Assembly: GCA_040954445.1 (NCBI GenBank) | Contig: CP144362.1 | Span: 487,158-551,157, forward strand | Source of the DNA: Burkholderia sp. | Lineage (GTDB): Bacteria; Pseudomonadota; Gammaproteobacteria; Burkholderiales; Burkholderiaceae | Reading direction: 5' to 3' | DNA: 64,000 bases | Shown here: positions 27,741 through 36,775 of the stretch, one piece after another | Layout of the letters: each line of letters starts with the position of its first letter | Position numbering within the stretch: position 1 is the stretch's first letter | The notes under the pieces: generated by a model | Database searches by the model: none | What the model saw: the letters and a program-made list of their open reading frames with translations, nothing else | Told to the model about the DNA's origin: nothing | Position numbers and translations under genes: made by a program

Positions 27741-28445
27741 TAATCAACGTGCGCCAGTGAGGCTGGACCTACGACGAGATTGCCGGGCATACGAACCTGT
27801 CGCTCACCGGCGTGTTCGATATTTGCAAACGCAACGCCAGCGAAGGTCCGGATGGATTGCATGACAAGCCGAGCGGCGGAGCAGTGAACCCACACCGTGC
27901 CCTGAGTGAGCAGCAGGCAGTGGAAATTTGCGCGCTGTTGCGCGATCAGATGCTGGAGCAGTTGAAGATGTCATTCGCGTTGTGGACGCGACATGCCGTG
28001 CGGGAGTTGATCCGGAAGCGATGCCGTTTGACGCTGACACTGCAAGGTGTCGTCTTGTATCTGGCGTGCTGGGGTTTCACGCCGAAAAGCCGATGAAACG
28101 GGCCTATGAGCAGCGACCGGAAGCGGTCCAGGCATAACTGAATGAGACGCTCCAGGCCATAGCCGAAGGCGCGGAGATCCAGTGGGAGGCGACGAAACGA
28201 GGCTGCGCTCCGACGATGTGCGAGGCCGCTCCTACGGCGCAGATTGGCAAGACGCCCGAGCGACTCGTGGCGCGTCTACGCGAAGGCCTGTCGGTGATGT
28301 TGACGGTGACGAACCGTGGCCAGGTGCGCTGGAAAGTCTGCGAGGGCGCGATGAATGCCGACATCCTGCTCGATTTCCTGAAGCGACGGATCAATAAAGA
28401 CATGCGTAGCAAGAAGGTGTTTTTATTCTCGACAAGGTGTTGTAC
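27741..28445 (+). pseudogene. IS630-family transposase, frameshifted and truncated
   Basis: Read in sequence across frames: a WTYDEIAGHTNLSLTGVFDI helix-turn-helix, NPHRALSEQQAVEICALLRD, GVVLYLACWGFTPKS, a KPMKRAYEQRPEAVQA segment, and GQVRWKVCEGAMNADILLDF. This is the order found in IS630 transposases up to the second catalytic block. Internal stops occur near 28094 and 28138, and the C-terminal third is missing. No other gene is present before the tRNA. Confidence 0.8.
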
Positions 28446-28494
28446 TTCAAATTTGAGGCGCCCCTAGATTGAAGCTCATAGGGTTGTTACAATA

Positions 28495-28512
28495 ACCCCA
28501 CTTAAGTGGGGT
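28495..28512. other. 18-bp perfect palindrome before tRNA-Leu
   Basis: ACCCCACTTAAGTGGGGT, 12 bases before the tRNA 5' end. It might be an upstream terminator or a processing hairpin; its role is unknown. Confidence 0.4.
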
Positions 28513-28523
28513 AGCTAAATTAA

Positions 28524-28609
28524 GCGGGTGTGGCTAAAATTGGTAGAAGCGACGGATTTAGGTTCCGTTTCCGCAAGGAGTGTCGGTTCGAGTCCGACCA
28601 CCCGCACCA
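28524..28609 (+). tRNA. tRNA-Leu (anticodon UAG)
   Basis: 86 bases including an encoded CCA. The acceptor stem is GCGGGTG/CACCCGC. The anticodon arm ACGGA-TTTAGGT-TCCGT gives UAG, which reads CUA/CUG-type leucine codons. A long variable arm (class II) and a standard T arm (GTCGG-TTCGAGT-CCGAC) complete the fold. All stems pair. IS630 DNA lies on both sides, so the tRNA is an island of functional sequence. Confidence 0.95.
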
Positions 28610-28615
28610 ACAATA

Positions 28616-28690
28616 TTGATCAGAAATTCGTGATCTTGAAATTAATAAATCGACTCTCATGTGATGGGCACAGAAAAATGAGACATGAGG
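28616..28690. repeat. Left half of an IS630-derived mini-element, cut by an IS5-family copy
   Basis: TTGATCAGAAATTCGTGATC..TCATGTGATGGGCACAG..ATGAGACATGAGG, then the IS right end. The broken edge GACATGAGG is the same nine-base word that follows the IS at 15593. Confidence 0.7.
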
Positions 28691-29815
28691 GGCGTTGTTG
28701 CATAAATCGAACGTGAGGACGCCATGGCATCGGACGGGCATAATTCAGGCGATACGAACGGATTGCGGACGAGCGAGGTCCGCCATGCGGTTGATGACGC
28801 CGACGCGAACGGCGACCTCGGTCGCCTGCGCGGCGATGTGACGCGCCCAGAGACAGTGGCCGGTGAGGGTCTTGAACCGATACATCGCATTCTCGGCAAG
28901 CGATCTCCGGTGGTAGCCACTGTGTTGCTTCCATTCTCGACGACCGTCACGGGCAATTGCATCAACCGCGCCATTACGCCACGCCGCACCGCGGGCATAT
29001 CCGCTGGCCAATGAGCGGCACCCTCGCGTGGCGGAATCGAAGGAATAGCACTGCATGCAGCAATGGCCGCATGGCATGGCTTGGTGTCGTAGGCACCATC
29101 ACCGCCGATGACATCGATTTGTTCTTCGCGTGGAATCTGGTCGAGCAACTTGGCCAGAGCATCACCGTCAGCCACATTCTGATTCGTCATTAGCGCGGCA
29201 TGCACTTGACCTGTATTCGCGTTGAGCGCGAGATGGACTTTACGCCACGTGCGCCGCTTCGAGTAGCCGTGCTGGCGCACCTTCCATTCACCTTCTCCAT
29301 AGACCTTCAGACCGGTGCTGTCGACAACCAGATGGATCGGTTCATTGTCACGAAGGATCGGCAGTTCGACATCAAGCGTTTTTGCCCGGCGACAGAGCGT
29401 GGTGTAATTCGGCACCGGCAAGCTCGGGAAGGCTAGATCGCGCAGACTTTGGGTGAAACCTTGCAGGACGCATAACGTCCTTCAATAGACGGACTTCACG
29501 CCAAGTAATACCTGAATCAGCGTATCGCCGTATAGACGCGGGCGACCACGCGTGGGTATGGCGTCGGGTATTCTGGCAAGGACGGCTTCATCTATCCATA
29601 TCGTCACGTTCTCCAGTTTGATCAGGCCTGCATTATAAGGCCGACCAATTCCTGACACGGTAGTGTGCCTTCGGCTCACCTGTCTTGTGTATATCCTGGC
29701 GCATTTTCTTGGCAAAATTAGGCAGTTACTCTGGAATCTGATTTGATAGGAGGCTGGCCCCGCGACCGTTGCGCGTAAACGTCAACGGATCTCGCTCGAT
29801 TTATGCAACAATGCC
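28691..29815 (-). mobile_element. IS5-family insertion sequence, full size, broken transposase
   Basis: Right end at 28691, left end at 29815 (ending AATGCC). The transposase is disrupted by a two-base insertion near 28991 (ACCGCGGGCATA) and by changes near 29464-29490. It has inserted into, or recombined with, IS630 sequence at both sides. Confidence 0.9.
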
Positions 29816-29950
29816 CTTACAAATATCGAACACGCCCGTGCACGACAGGTTCGTATGCTCGGCAATTTCGTCGTAGATCCAGCCGCGCGTGCGCAGGTTG
29901 ATCACCTGACGTTGCCGCTCTTCACGTGCAGCACGAGGAAGCGATCTCAT
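29816..29950 (-). pseudogene. IS630-family transposase, N-terminal fragment
   Basis: MRSLPRAAREERQRQVINLR and GWIYDEIAEHTNLSCTGVFD, ended by the IS5-family left end. The leader and outer end of the IS630 element run on to about 30019 (GAATTTCGGAGCAATAA). Confidence 0.75.
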
Positions 29951-29994
29951 GTCTCGTTTTCCATCTTCCTCACATGAAGGTCGATTTTCAAATT

Positions 29995-31140
29995 TCAAGA
30001 TTGAGAATTTCGGAGCAATAACGCCTCGCCGCGTAGCGGCTTACCGCAGGAATGGGCCGTTAGCTCAATGGAAGCCGCGAGCGTGGCCTCGACGATCTGA
30101 TCGGGCACCGCGGTGATGGTCGCTGTTCCGAGCCCGTCGAGCACAATGAACTTGATCGCGCCGGCCTCGGCCTTCTTGTCGACCTGCATCAGCTCGATAT
30201 AGCGGGCGGTACCTAGGTTGGGCACACGCACCGGAAGGTGGGCGGCCGCGATCACCTGGTCTAGGCGCCGGCGGGTGGCATCGTCGAGCCGGCCCAAGCG
30301 CACCGATAGGTCCGCCGCCATCACCATCCCACAGCCGACAGCCTCACCGTGTAGCCACTCGCCGTAGCCCAGGCCGGCCTCGATCGCGTGGCCGAAGGTA
30401 TGCCCGAAATTGAGGATCGAGCGCAGTCCGCCCTCGTGCTCGTCGGCGGCCACCACGCTGGCCTTGATCTCGCACGAGCGCTTGACCGCCACAGTCAGCG
30501 CGGTCGGTTCACGGCGGTTAAGCGCTTCGATGTTGGCCTCAATCCAGTAAAAGAAGGTGGCGTCGGCGATCGCGCCGGCCTTGATTACCTCAGCGATGCC
30601 GGCCGCCAGCTCGCGCTCCGGCAGTGTGTGCAGCGCGCAGATGTCGGCGATCACAGCCTGCGGCTGATAGAACGCGCCGATCATGTTCTTGCCGAGCGGG
30701 TGGTTGATACCGGTCTTGCCACCGACCGAAGAATCGACCTGAGAGAGCAGCGTGGTGGGCACCTGGATGAAGGGTACGCCGCGCATATAGCAGGCTGCCA
30801 CGAAGCCGGTTATGTCGCCTACCACGCCGCCGCCCAGGGCAATGAGGGTGGTCTTACGGTCGGCACGAGAGTCGAGTAGCGCGTCGAAGATCAAGTTCAG
30901 CGTTTCCCAGTGCTTGTAAGACTCGCCGTCGGGAAGCACGACCGTGTTGATCTGCTTGCTGAGCGGGATGAGCGCGGCGCGCAATACCTCTCCATAGAGA
31001 GGCTCGACGGTGGTGTTGGTCACGATGGTGACGGACTTTCCCTTGATATGCTGGGCAAACAGCTCGGTGTAGCCGATCAGGTTATCGCCAATATAAATTG
31101 GGTAGGCGCGATCGCCTAAGTCAACATTGATGATAATCAT
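29995..31140 (-). CDS. aroB: 3-dehydroquinate synthase with IS-derived C-terminal tail
   Basis: Cytoplasmic NAD- and metal-dependent enzyme that cyclises DAHP to 3-dehydroquinate, the second step of the shikimate pathway. Family motifs are clear: [33 protein letters not shown], a metal-site Glu in [17 protein letters not shown], and metal-site His in [10 protein letters not shown] and [10 protein letters not shown]. The ATG at 31140 overlaps the aroK stop (ATGA), implying translational coupling. The frame gives 381 aa, about 20 more than usual: the last residues (ALLLRNSQS) are encoded by the end of an IS630 element that replaced the native stop. Catalytic parts are complete, so activity is likely. 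The 3' end of the gene overlaps the IS630 terminal repeat. Confidence 0.94.
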   Translation of the reverse strand: MIIINVDLGDRAYPIYIGDNLIGYTELFAQHIKGKSVTIVTNTTVEPLYGEVLRAALIPLSKQINTVVLPDGESYKHWETLNLIFDALLDSRADRKTTLIALGGGVVGDITGFVAACYMRGVPFIQVPTTLLSQVDSSVGGKTGINHPLGKNMIGAFYQPQAVIADICALHTLPERELAAGIAEVIKAGAIADATFFYWIEANIEALNRREPTALTVAVKRSCEIKASVVAADEHEGGLRSILNFGHTFGHAIEAGLGYGEWLHGEAVGCGMVMAADLSVRLGRLDDATRRRLDQVIAAAHLPVRVPNLGTARYIELMQVDKKAEAGAIKFIVLDGLGTATITAVPDQIVEATLAASIELTAHSCGKPLRGEALLLRNSQS

Positions 31141-31694
31141 AGTTGTAGCGGCTTGGCGACGATGCCTGCCAGCTCGAGCTGCATTAGCACCATGTTGACG
31201 AGGCCGTTGACGGACGGTCGGCCAGTTTCGATCACGAAGTGCGCGCATTCGCGATAGAGCGGATCGCGTGTCTCGTAGAGCGCCTCGAGCCGAGCCTTGG
31301 GATCTTCCGTCTGCAGCAACGGGCGGTTTTTCTTGTCCGTGTGGGTACGCAGCCAGAGATCGTGTGGATTGGCGCGCAGGTAGACGACGATGCCGCGCGA
31401 TCGCAGGGCATCGCGATTTTCTGGACGGATCACCGCGCCGCCGCCGGTGGCTAGTACGACATTACCGCGACGCGTCAGCTCGTCGATCATCTGTCCCTCG
31501 CGATTACGGAAACCCGTCTCGCCCTCAAGTTCGAAGATGACCAGGAGGCGCGTACCAGTGCGGGCCTCGATTTCTTGGTCAGAATCAAAAAACGGCCTGT
31601 CGAGACGGCGTGCGACCGCACGACCCACGGTGGTTTTACCTGCTCCCATGAGTCCGACGAAAAATACGCTTGCGTGTGGGTCTCGTGCTTGCAA
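31137..31694 (-). CDS. aroK: Shikimate kinase
   Basis: Phosphorylates shikimate at the 3-hydroxyl with ATP in the shikimate pathway. The 185-aa product has Walker [19 protein letters not shown], the shikimate-binding Asp in [13 protein letters not shown], a GETGFRNRE motif, the [11 protein letters not shown] loop and the lid segment [13 protein letters not shown]. The start is a TTG at 31694 ([12 protein letters not shown]) with an AGAGGAAG ribosome site just before it; no ATG fits the family N-terminus. The stop codon overlaps the aroB start, so the two genes form an operon. A 162-bp mini-element lies 50 bases upstream and probably separates the genes from their original promoter. Confidence 0.92.
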   Translation of the reverse strand: MQARDPHASVFFVGLMGAGKTTVGRAVARRLDRPFFDSDQEIEARTGTRLLVIFELEGETGFRNREGQMIDELTRRGNVVLATGGGAVIRPENRDALRSRGIVVYLRANPHDLWLRTHTDKKNRPLLQTEDPKARLEALYETRDPLYRECAHFVIETGRPSVNGLVNMVLMQLELAGIVAKPLQL

Positions 31695-31744
31695 CAGCTT
31701 CCTCTGCCTTAATCTCTTCGGGTGGATGCCCCGTCCATTGGGAT

Positions 31745-31906
31745 GGCGTTGTTGCATAAATCGAGCGTGAGGAAGCAATGGAGCGGATTGCGGACCTCGC
31801 TCGTCCGCAATCCGTTCATATCGCCTGAAGTTATTGATCCGAAATTCGTGATCAATATGCCCGTCGATACCATTGCGTCCTCGCGCTTGATTTATGCAAC
31901 AACGCC
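31745..31906 (+). repeat. 162-bp right-end/right-end mini-element
   Basis: Same length and structure as 3695-3856, including the 24-base IS630 scar near 31833. It is followed by an IS630-type end (ATTTCAAGATAACGAATT). Confidence 0.87.
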
Positions 31907-32185
31907 ATTTCAAGATAACGAATTGGTTTATGCATGAAATAGCGAGCGACACGTTGTGGTAATTTCTGGAGACGATGTAGATAACTGGTGACCGCTTTTT
32001 TGAGATATCCATTGGACCGTGCCGGAACCTGTTCCGTCAGGTTCGCCTTCAGGCGCAGAATTGAGCATCTCGTCTGGATTTAGTTCCGGGCTGTACGACG
32101 GCAGGTAGAATACTTCGATCTCGTCGACGTGCTCGGAGAACCACGCCGTGACCGGCTTGGCGTGATGAACTTTCAGGCATTGTTG
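31907..32185 (-). pseudogene. IS630-family transposase, C-terminal remnant
   Basis: The minus strand gives VHHAKPVTAWFSEHVDEIEV and FYLPSYSPELNPDEMLNS. This contains the SPELNPxE motif with the last catalytic acidic residue of IS630 transposases. A frameshift then leads to sequence related to LKKAVISHLRRLQKSP. The element's right end is at 31907. No other gene is present. Confidence 0.75.
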
Positions 32186-32305
32186 GGCGTTGCTGCATAA
32201 ATCGAGCGAGATCCGCTGACGTTTACGCGCAACGGTCACGGGGCCAGCCTCCTGTTATTGATTGAGAATTTCGGATCAATATCAAGTCAGATTCCAGAGT
32301 CACTG
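32186..32305 (+). mobile_element. IS5-family left-end fragment with an IS630 scar
   Basis: GGCGTTGCTGCATAAATC then the usual left-end leader. At about 32256-32281 the leader GTTATCAAG is interrupted by TTGATTGAGAATTTCGGATC-AA flanked by TA, a fused pair of IS630 tips. Confidence 0.75.
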
Positions 32306-33427
32306 GGTGTTGTTGCATAAATCGAGTGTGAGGACGCAATAGCATCGATGGGCATAATTTCAGGCGATACGAACGGATTGCGGACGAGCGAGGTCCACCA
32401 TACGGTTGATGGACGCCGACGCGAACGGCGACCTCGGTCGCCTGCGAGGCGATGTGACGCGCCCAGAGACAGTTGCCGGTGAGGGTCTTGAACCGATACA
32501 TCGCATTTTCGGCAAGCGATCGCCGGTGGCAGCCACTGTGTTGCTTCCATTCTCGACGACCGTCACGGGCAATTGCATCAACCGCGCCATTACGCCACGC
32601 CGCACCGGGCATATCTGCTGCCAATGAGCAGCACCCTCGCGTGGCGGAATCGAAGGAATAACACTGCGTGCAGCAATGGCCGCATGGCATGGCTTGGTGT
32701 CGTAGGCACCGTCACCGCCGATGACATCGATTTGTTCTTCGCGTGGAATCTGGTCGAGCAACTTGGCCAGAGCGTCACCGTCAGCCACAGTCTGATTCGT
32801 TATTAGCGACGGCATGCACTGGACCCGTATTTGCGTTGAGCGCGAGATGGACTTTACGCCAGGTGCGCCGCTTCGAGTAGCCGTGCTGGCGCACCTTCCA
32901 TTCACCTTCTCCATAGACCTTCAGACTGGTGCTGTTGACAACCAGATGGATCGGTTCGTTGTCGCGAAGGATCGGCAGTTCGACATCAAGCGTTTTTGCC
33001 CGGCTACAGAGCGTAGTGTAATTCGGCACCGGCAAGCTCGGGAAGGCCAAATTACGTAGACTTTGGGTGAAATCTTGCAGGGCGCGCAACGTCAGTCGAT
33101 AGACGGTCTTCACGCCACGTAATGCCTGAATCAGCGCACCCCCGTATAAACACGGGGGACCACGTGTGGGTATGGCGTCAGGTATTCTTGCAAGGACGGC
33201 GTCATCTATCTATATCGTCACGTTCCCCCGGTTGATCAGGCCTGCATTATAGGCAGCCCAATTCCTGACATGGTAGCGTGCCTTCGGTTCACCTGTCTTG
33301 TGTATGTCCTTGCGCATTTTCTTGGAAAAATTAGGCAGTTACTCTGAAATCTGACTTGATAGGGGGATGGCCGGCGAGCGTTGCGCGTAAACGTCAACTG
33401 CTTTCGCTCGCTTTATGCAACAACGCC
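32306..33427 (-). mobile_element. IS5-family insertion sequence, full size, broken transposase
   Basis: Right end GGTGTTGTTGCATAAATC at 32306, left end at 33427. The transposase carries frameshifts near 32410 and 32618 and several stops (for example at 32805). The N-terminal third is also decayed (33120-33260). Confidence 0.88.
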
Positions 33428-33483
33428 GCTTCATCTATCCATATCATCACACGTTCCCATAAGTTGATCAGGCCCGAATTATA

Positions 33484-33599
33484 TTGATCAGAAATTCGTT
33501 AGTTTGAAATTAGAAAATCGTCCCCCATGTGATGGGCATAGACAAAAATGAGACATGAGAGACGCCTTTCCAATTTCAAGATAACGAATTTCTGATCAA
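33484..33599. repeat. 116-bp IS630-derived mini-element with TA target repeat
   Basis: The ends TTGATCAGAAATTCG and CGAATTTCTGATCAA are perfect inverted repeats, flanked by TA at 33482-33483 and 33600-33601. The left half equals the 5' leader of the IS630 transposase gene (..GAGACATGAG is its start context); the right half is the 3' end. Bases 33428-33481 are a scrap of IS5-family transposase. Confidence 0.85.
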
Positions 33600-33666
33600 T
33601 ATGCAACAACGCCTTACGTATGCTGGATCGAGAACGATCCAGCTCTATTTTAAGACCATCGCCGCC

Positions 33667-34827
33667 ATGAGTCAGATCTCCGTGCCGTTCTTACCGCTCA
33701 CTCGACCGGAAATCGACGAGGAAACTATTCAGGGTGTTACCGAGGTGTTTCGTTCCGGCTGGATTACCACCGGCCCACAGAACCAACGCTTCGAGACCGC
33801 CCTGTCGGAATATTGTGGCGGTCACCCGGTGCGCAGTTTCAACTCGGGCACCGCGACGCTCGAGATCGGGCTGCGCATCGCCGGCGTCGGTTTCGGAGAC
33901 GAAGTGATCACTACCCCGGCGAGCTGGGTCGCCACCGCCAACGTGATTCTTGAAGTGGGTGCCACGCCAGTGTTCGTCGACATCGACCCGTCCACCCGTA
34001 ACCTCGACCTAGACGCACTCGAGCGCGCCATCACGCCTCGCACCAAGGCCTTGATCCCGGTCTACCTGGCCGGACTGCCGGTCGACATGGACCGGCTCTA
34101 CGCGATCGCCCGTGAACACAAACTGCGCGTGATCGAAGACGCCGCCCAGGCACTCGGCTCGACCTGGAAGGGCAAACGCATCGGCGCGTTTGGCGACATC
34201 GTCTCTTTCAGCTTTCAACCGAACAAGAATGTCACCTCGATCGAGGGTGGCGCGCTAGTGCTCAACAACGAGGACGAGGTGATCCTGGCTCAGAAGTACC
34301 GCCTACAGGGCGTGACGCGCACCGGCTTGGACGGCATGGACTGTGACGTGCTGGGCGGAAAGTACAATCTAACCGATGTCGCGGCCCGCGTCGGCCTCGG
34401 CCAGCTCGCGCAAATCGAGCGTTTCACCGATCAGCGCCGGCGTTTGGCTCGCGCCTACTTCGCAGCCTTCGAGGCGAGCACGGCGGTGGCGCTGGGCGTG
34501 GGCCTGCCGCTCGCTGATTTTGAGCACGGCAACTGGAACATGTTCCAAATCACGCTGCCGCTGGAGCGGCTCTCGCTCACGCGCGGCGCGTTCATGCAGC
34601 AGTTGAAGGAGGCCGGTATCGGCTCGGGCGTGCACTACCCGGCGATTCACCTGTTCACGCTCTATCGTGCGCGCGGCTTCCACGCAGGCATGTTTCCGCA
34701 CGCAGAGCGCTTCGGCGCGTCAACCATCACCCTGCCTCTCTTTACGCAAATGAGCGAGGCTGACGTCTGGCGCGCGGTCGCAGCGGTCAACCAGATTTGC
34801 GAACGATACGGAAATAAGTGGAAATGA
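33667..34827 (+). CDS. arnB: UDP-4-amino-4-deoxy-L-arabinose--oxoglutarate aminotransferase
   Basis: PLP enzyme of the DegT/DnrJ/EryC1 family (386 aa). It transaminates UDP-4-keto-pentose to UDP-L-Ara4N, the precursor that modifies lipid A and, in Burkholderia, also inner-core LPS. The N-terminus VPFLPLTRPEIDEETIQGV is typical. The PLP-binding Lys is in SFSFQPNKNVTSIEGGALVL; the sugar/PLP contact VIEDAAQALGSTWKGKRIG and HYPAIHLFTLYRARGF are also present. It is the first gene of arnB-arnC-arnA-arnA-arnD. The stop codon overlaps the arnC start (AATGA). An IS630 mini-element ends 67 bases before the start codon, so the operon's original promoter may have been replaced. The frame is intact. Confidence 0.95.
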   Translation: MSQISVPFLPLTRPEIDEETIQGVTEVFRSGWITTGPQNQRFETALSEYCGGHPVRSFNSGTATLEIGLRIAGVGFGDEVITTPASWVATANVILEVGATPVFVDIDPSTRNLDLDALERAITPRTKALIPVYLAGLPVDMDRLYAIAREHKLRVIEDAAQALGSTWKGKRIGAFGDIVSFSFQPNKNVTSIEGGALVLNNEDEVILAQKYRLQGVTRTGLDGMDCDVLGGKYNLTDVAARVGLGQLAQIERFTDQRRRLARAYFAAFEASTAVALGVGLPLADFEHGNWNMFQITLPLERLSLTRGAFMQQLKEAGIGSGVHYPAIHLFTLYRARGFHAGMFPHAERFGASTITLPLFTQMSEADVWRAVAAVNQICERYGNKWK

Positions 34828-35822
34828 CTAATCCTGAAGCAGGCGCCACAAACCCGGAAGTCTCGATCGTCATCCCCGTGTACAACGAGGAAGACGGTCT
34901 TGCCGCGCTCTTCGCCAGACTGTATCCCGCCCTTGACGCGCTCGATGCGACGTACGAGGTGATCTTCATCAACGACGGCAGCCGCGACTGCTCGGCCGCC
35001 CTGCTCGCCGAGCAGTTCCGCAAGCGCCCCGATATCACGCGTGTAGTGCTGCTCAACGGCAACTACGGGCAGCACATGGCGATTCTCGCCGGCTTTGAGC
35101 AGTCACGCGGCCAGATCGTGATCACGCTCGACGCCGACCTGCAGAATCCACCCGAGGAAATCGGCAAGTTGGTGCACAAGATGCGCGATGGCTACGACTA
35201 CGTCGGCACCATCCGCATGCAGCGCCAAGACAGCCTGTTCCGCCGCAAGGCCTCGGTCGCAATGAACCGGCTGCGCGAACGCATCACACGCATCAAGATG
35301 ACCGACCAGGGCTGCATGCTGCGCGCCTACCACCGTCAGATCATCGACACTATCAACCGCTGCGGCGAGGTCAATACCTTCATCTCTGCGCTGGCCTATA
35401 CCTTCTCACAGAACCCAACCGAGATCGACGTCACGCACGAGGAGCGCTTCGCGGGCGAATCGAAGTACTCGCTGTACAGTCTAATCCGCCTGAACTTCGA
35501 CCTAGTCACTGGTTTCTCGGTAGTGCCACTGCAATGGCTATCCTTCGTCGGCGTAATCCTATCGATCGGCTCGGCAGCGCTGTTTTTGTTGCTGCTGATC
35601 CGCCGTTTCATCGTCGGCGCGGAAGTGCAGGGCGTGTTCACCCTGTTCGCCATCACCTTCTTCCTGCTCGGCGTGATCATCTTCGCGTTGGGCCTACTCG
35701 GCGAGTACATCGGTCGAATCTACCAGCAAGTACGTGCGCGGCCGCGCTACCTGATCCAGACCGTGCTCGAGGAGCGCGCCCACCTGACGATGCCGGGCAC
35801 CGCCAGCGAGGCCTCGAGATGA
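34824..35822 (+). CDS. arnC: Undecaprenyl-phosphate 4-deoxy-4-formamido-L-arabinose transferase
   Basis: GT2-family glycosyltransferase of 332 aa at the inner membrane. It moves Ara4-formyl-N from UDP to undecaprenyl phosphate. The nucleotide-binding VSIVIPVYNEEDGLAALF is at the N-terminus, the metal-binding DXD-like VITLDADLQNPPEEIGKL near residue 100, and the acceptor region MTDQGCMLRAY follows. Two C-terminal membrane segments (WLSFVGVILSIGSAALFLLL and FTLFAITFFLLGVIIFALGL) anchor it. The ATG at 34824 overlaps the arnB stop; a GTG two codons earlier is possible. The stop overlaps the next ATG, so expression is coupled. Intact. Confidence 0.95.
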   Translation: MTNPEAGATNPEVSIVIPVYNEEDGLAALFARLYPALDALDATYEVIFINDGSRDCSAALLAEQFRKRPDITRVVLLNGNYGQHMAILAGFEQSRGQIVITLDADLQNPPEEIGKLVHKMRDGYDYVGTIRMQRQDSLFRRKASVAMNRLRERITRIKMTDQGCMLRAYHRQIIDTINRCGEVNTFISALAYTFSQNPTEIDVTHEERFAGESKYSLYSLIRLNFDLVTGFSVVPLQWLSFVGVILSIGSAALFLLLLIRRFIVGAEVQGVFTLFAITFFLLGVIIFALGLLGEYIGRIYQQVRARPRYLIQTVLEERAHLTMPGTASEASR

Positions 35823-36775
35823 AGCCGCGCGCGGTCGTCTTTGCTTATCACAACGTCGGCGTGCGCTGCCTTCAGGTGCTGCTTGCACGCGGCGTCGAGG
35901 TCGCCCTGGTGGTCACCCACGAGGATAGCCCAAGCGAGAACATCTGGTTTGGCAGCGTCGCCTCGGTGGCACGTGAGCACGGTATCGCGGTGATTACGCC
36001 GACCGCTCCGACCGGCGTAGAACTACGGGAGGCGGTGGCCGCCACGCAACCCGATTTTATCTTCTCGTTCTACTACCGGCACATGCTGCCGGGCGCGCTG
36101 CTCGCGCTGGCCGCCCGCGGTGCTTACAACATGCACGGCTCGCTGCTGCCGAAGTACCGCGGCCGCGTACCGACCAACTGGGCGGTGTTGCGCGGCGAGA
36201 CCGAAACCGGCGCGACCCTGCACGAAATGGCCGCCAAGCCGGACGCGGGTGCCATCATCGGCCAGACTGTGGTGCCGATCCTACCAGATGACACCGCCGC
36301 TCAGGTGTTCGACAAGGTCACCGTAGCCGCTGAGCAAACGCTCTGGCACATCCTTCCGGCGCTGCTGGCCGACGAAGCCAAGCACCTGCCAAATGACCTC
36401 TCGCAGGGCAGCTACTTCGGCGGGCGTAAGCCCGAGGACGGTCGCCTCGACTGGACGAAGCCGGCTTCCGAGGTCTATAACCTGATCCGGGCGATTGCGC
36501 CTCCTTACCCAGGTGCCTTCACCGAGTTGGACGGGCGCCACTTCGTGGTGGCCCGCGCGCGCCTGGCGGCACCAGGCTCGCCCGCCGCGCAAGCCGCGCG
36601 GGATTTTCCGCCGGGGCTGCGCGTAAGCGATAATATACTACTCGGCGTCTGCGGCGATAGCCGCGCCGTCTCCATACTCGAGCTGCGCGAGCGGTACCCT
36701 GGCTGTCCGGATCACGAGACGGTCCTGTCTCCAGCTCAATTCGCACAGTCCATTGATTCTTCCCGTCAGTCATGA
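35819..36775 (+). CDS. arnA: UDP-Ara4N formyltransferase (separate N-terminal half of ArnA)
   Basis: 10-formyltetrahydrofolate-dependent enzyme of 318 aa that formylates UDP-L-Ara4N. In E. coli this activity is the N-terminal domain of bifunctional ArnA; here, as in other Burkholderia, it is a separate gene. The family motif AYNMHGSLLPKYRGRVPTNW holds the catalytic Asn and His, and KPDAGAIIGQ the catalytic Asp. A C-terminal OB-fold-like part (ELDGRHFVVARARLAAP) follows. Start and stop each overlap the neighbours by four bases (ATGA). It depends on C1-tetrahydrofolate, whose interconversion enzyme FolD is also in the window. Intact; the exact symbol used for the split gene varies. Confidence 0.92.
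   Translation: MKPRAVVFAYHNVGVRCLQVLLARGVEVALVVTHEDSPSENIWFGSVASVAREHGIAVITPTAPTGVELREAVAATQPDFIFSFYYRHMLPGALLALAARGAYNMHGSLLPKYRGRVPTNWAVLRGETETGATLHEMAAKPDAGAIIGQTVVPILPDDTAAQVFDKVTVAAEQTLWHILPALLADEAKHLPNDLSQGSYFGGRKPEDGRLDWTKPASEVYNLIRAIAPPYPGAFTELDGRHFVVARARLAAPGSPAAQAARDFPPGLRVSDNILLGVCGDSRAVSILELRERYPGCPDHETVLSPAQFAQSIDSSRQS

Noticed and set aside
35534..36775. Longer N-terminal extension of the formyltransferase upstream of 35819
   Set aside because: The extension is an out-of-frame shadow of arnC; the ATG overlapping the arnC stop gives the family start.
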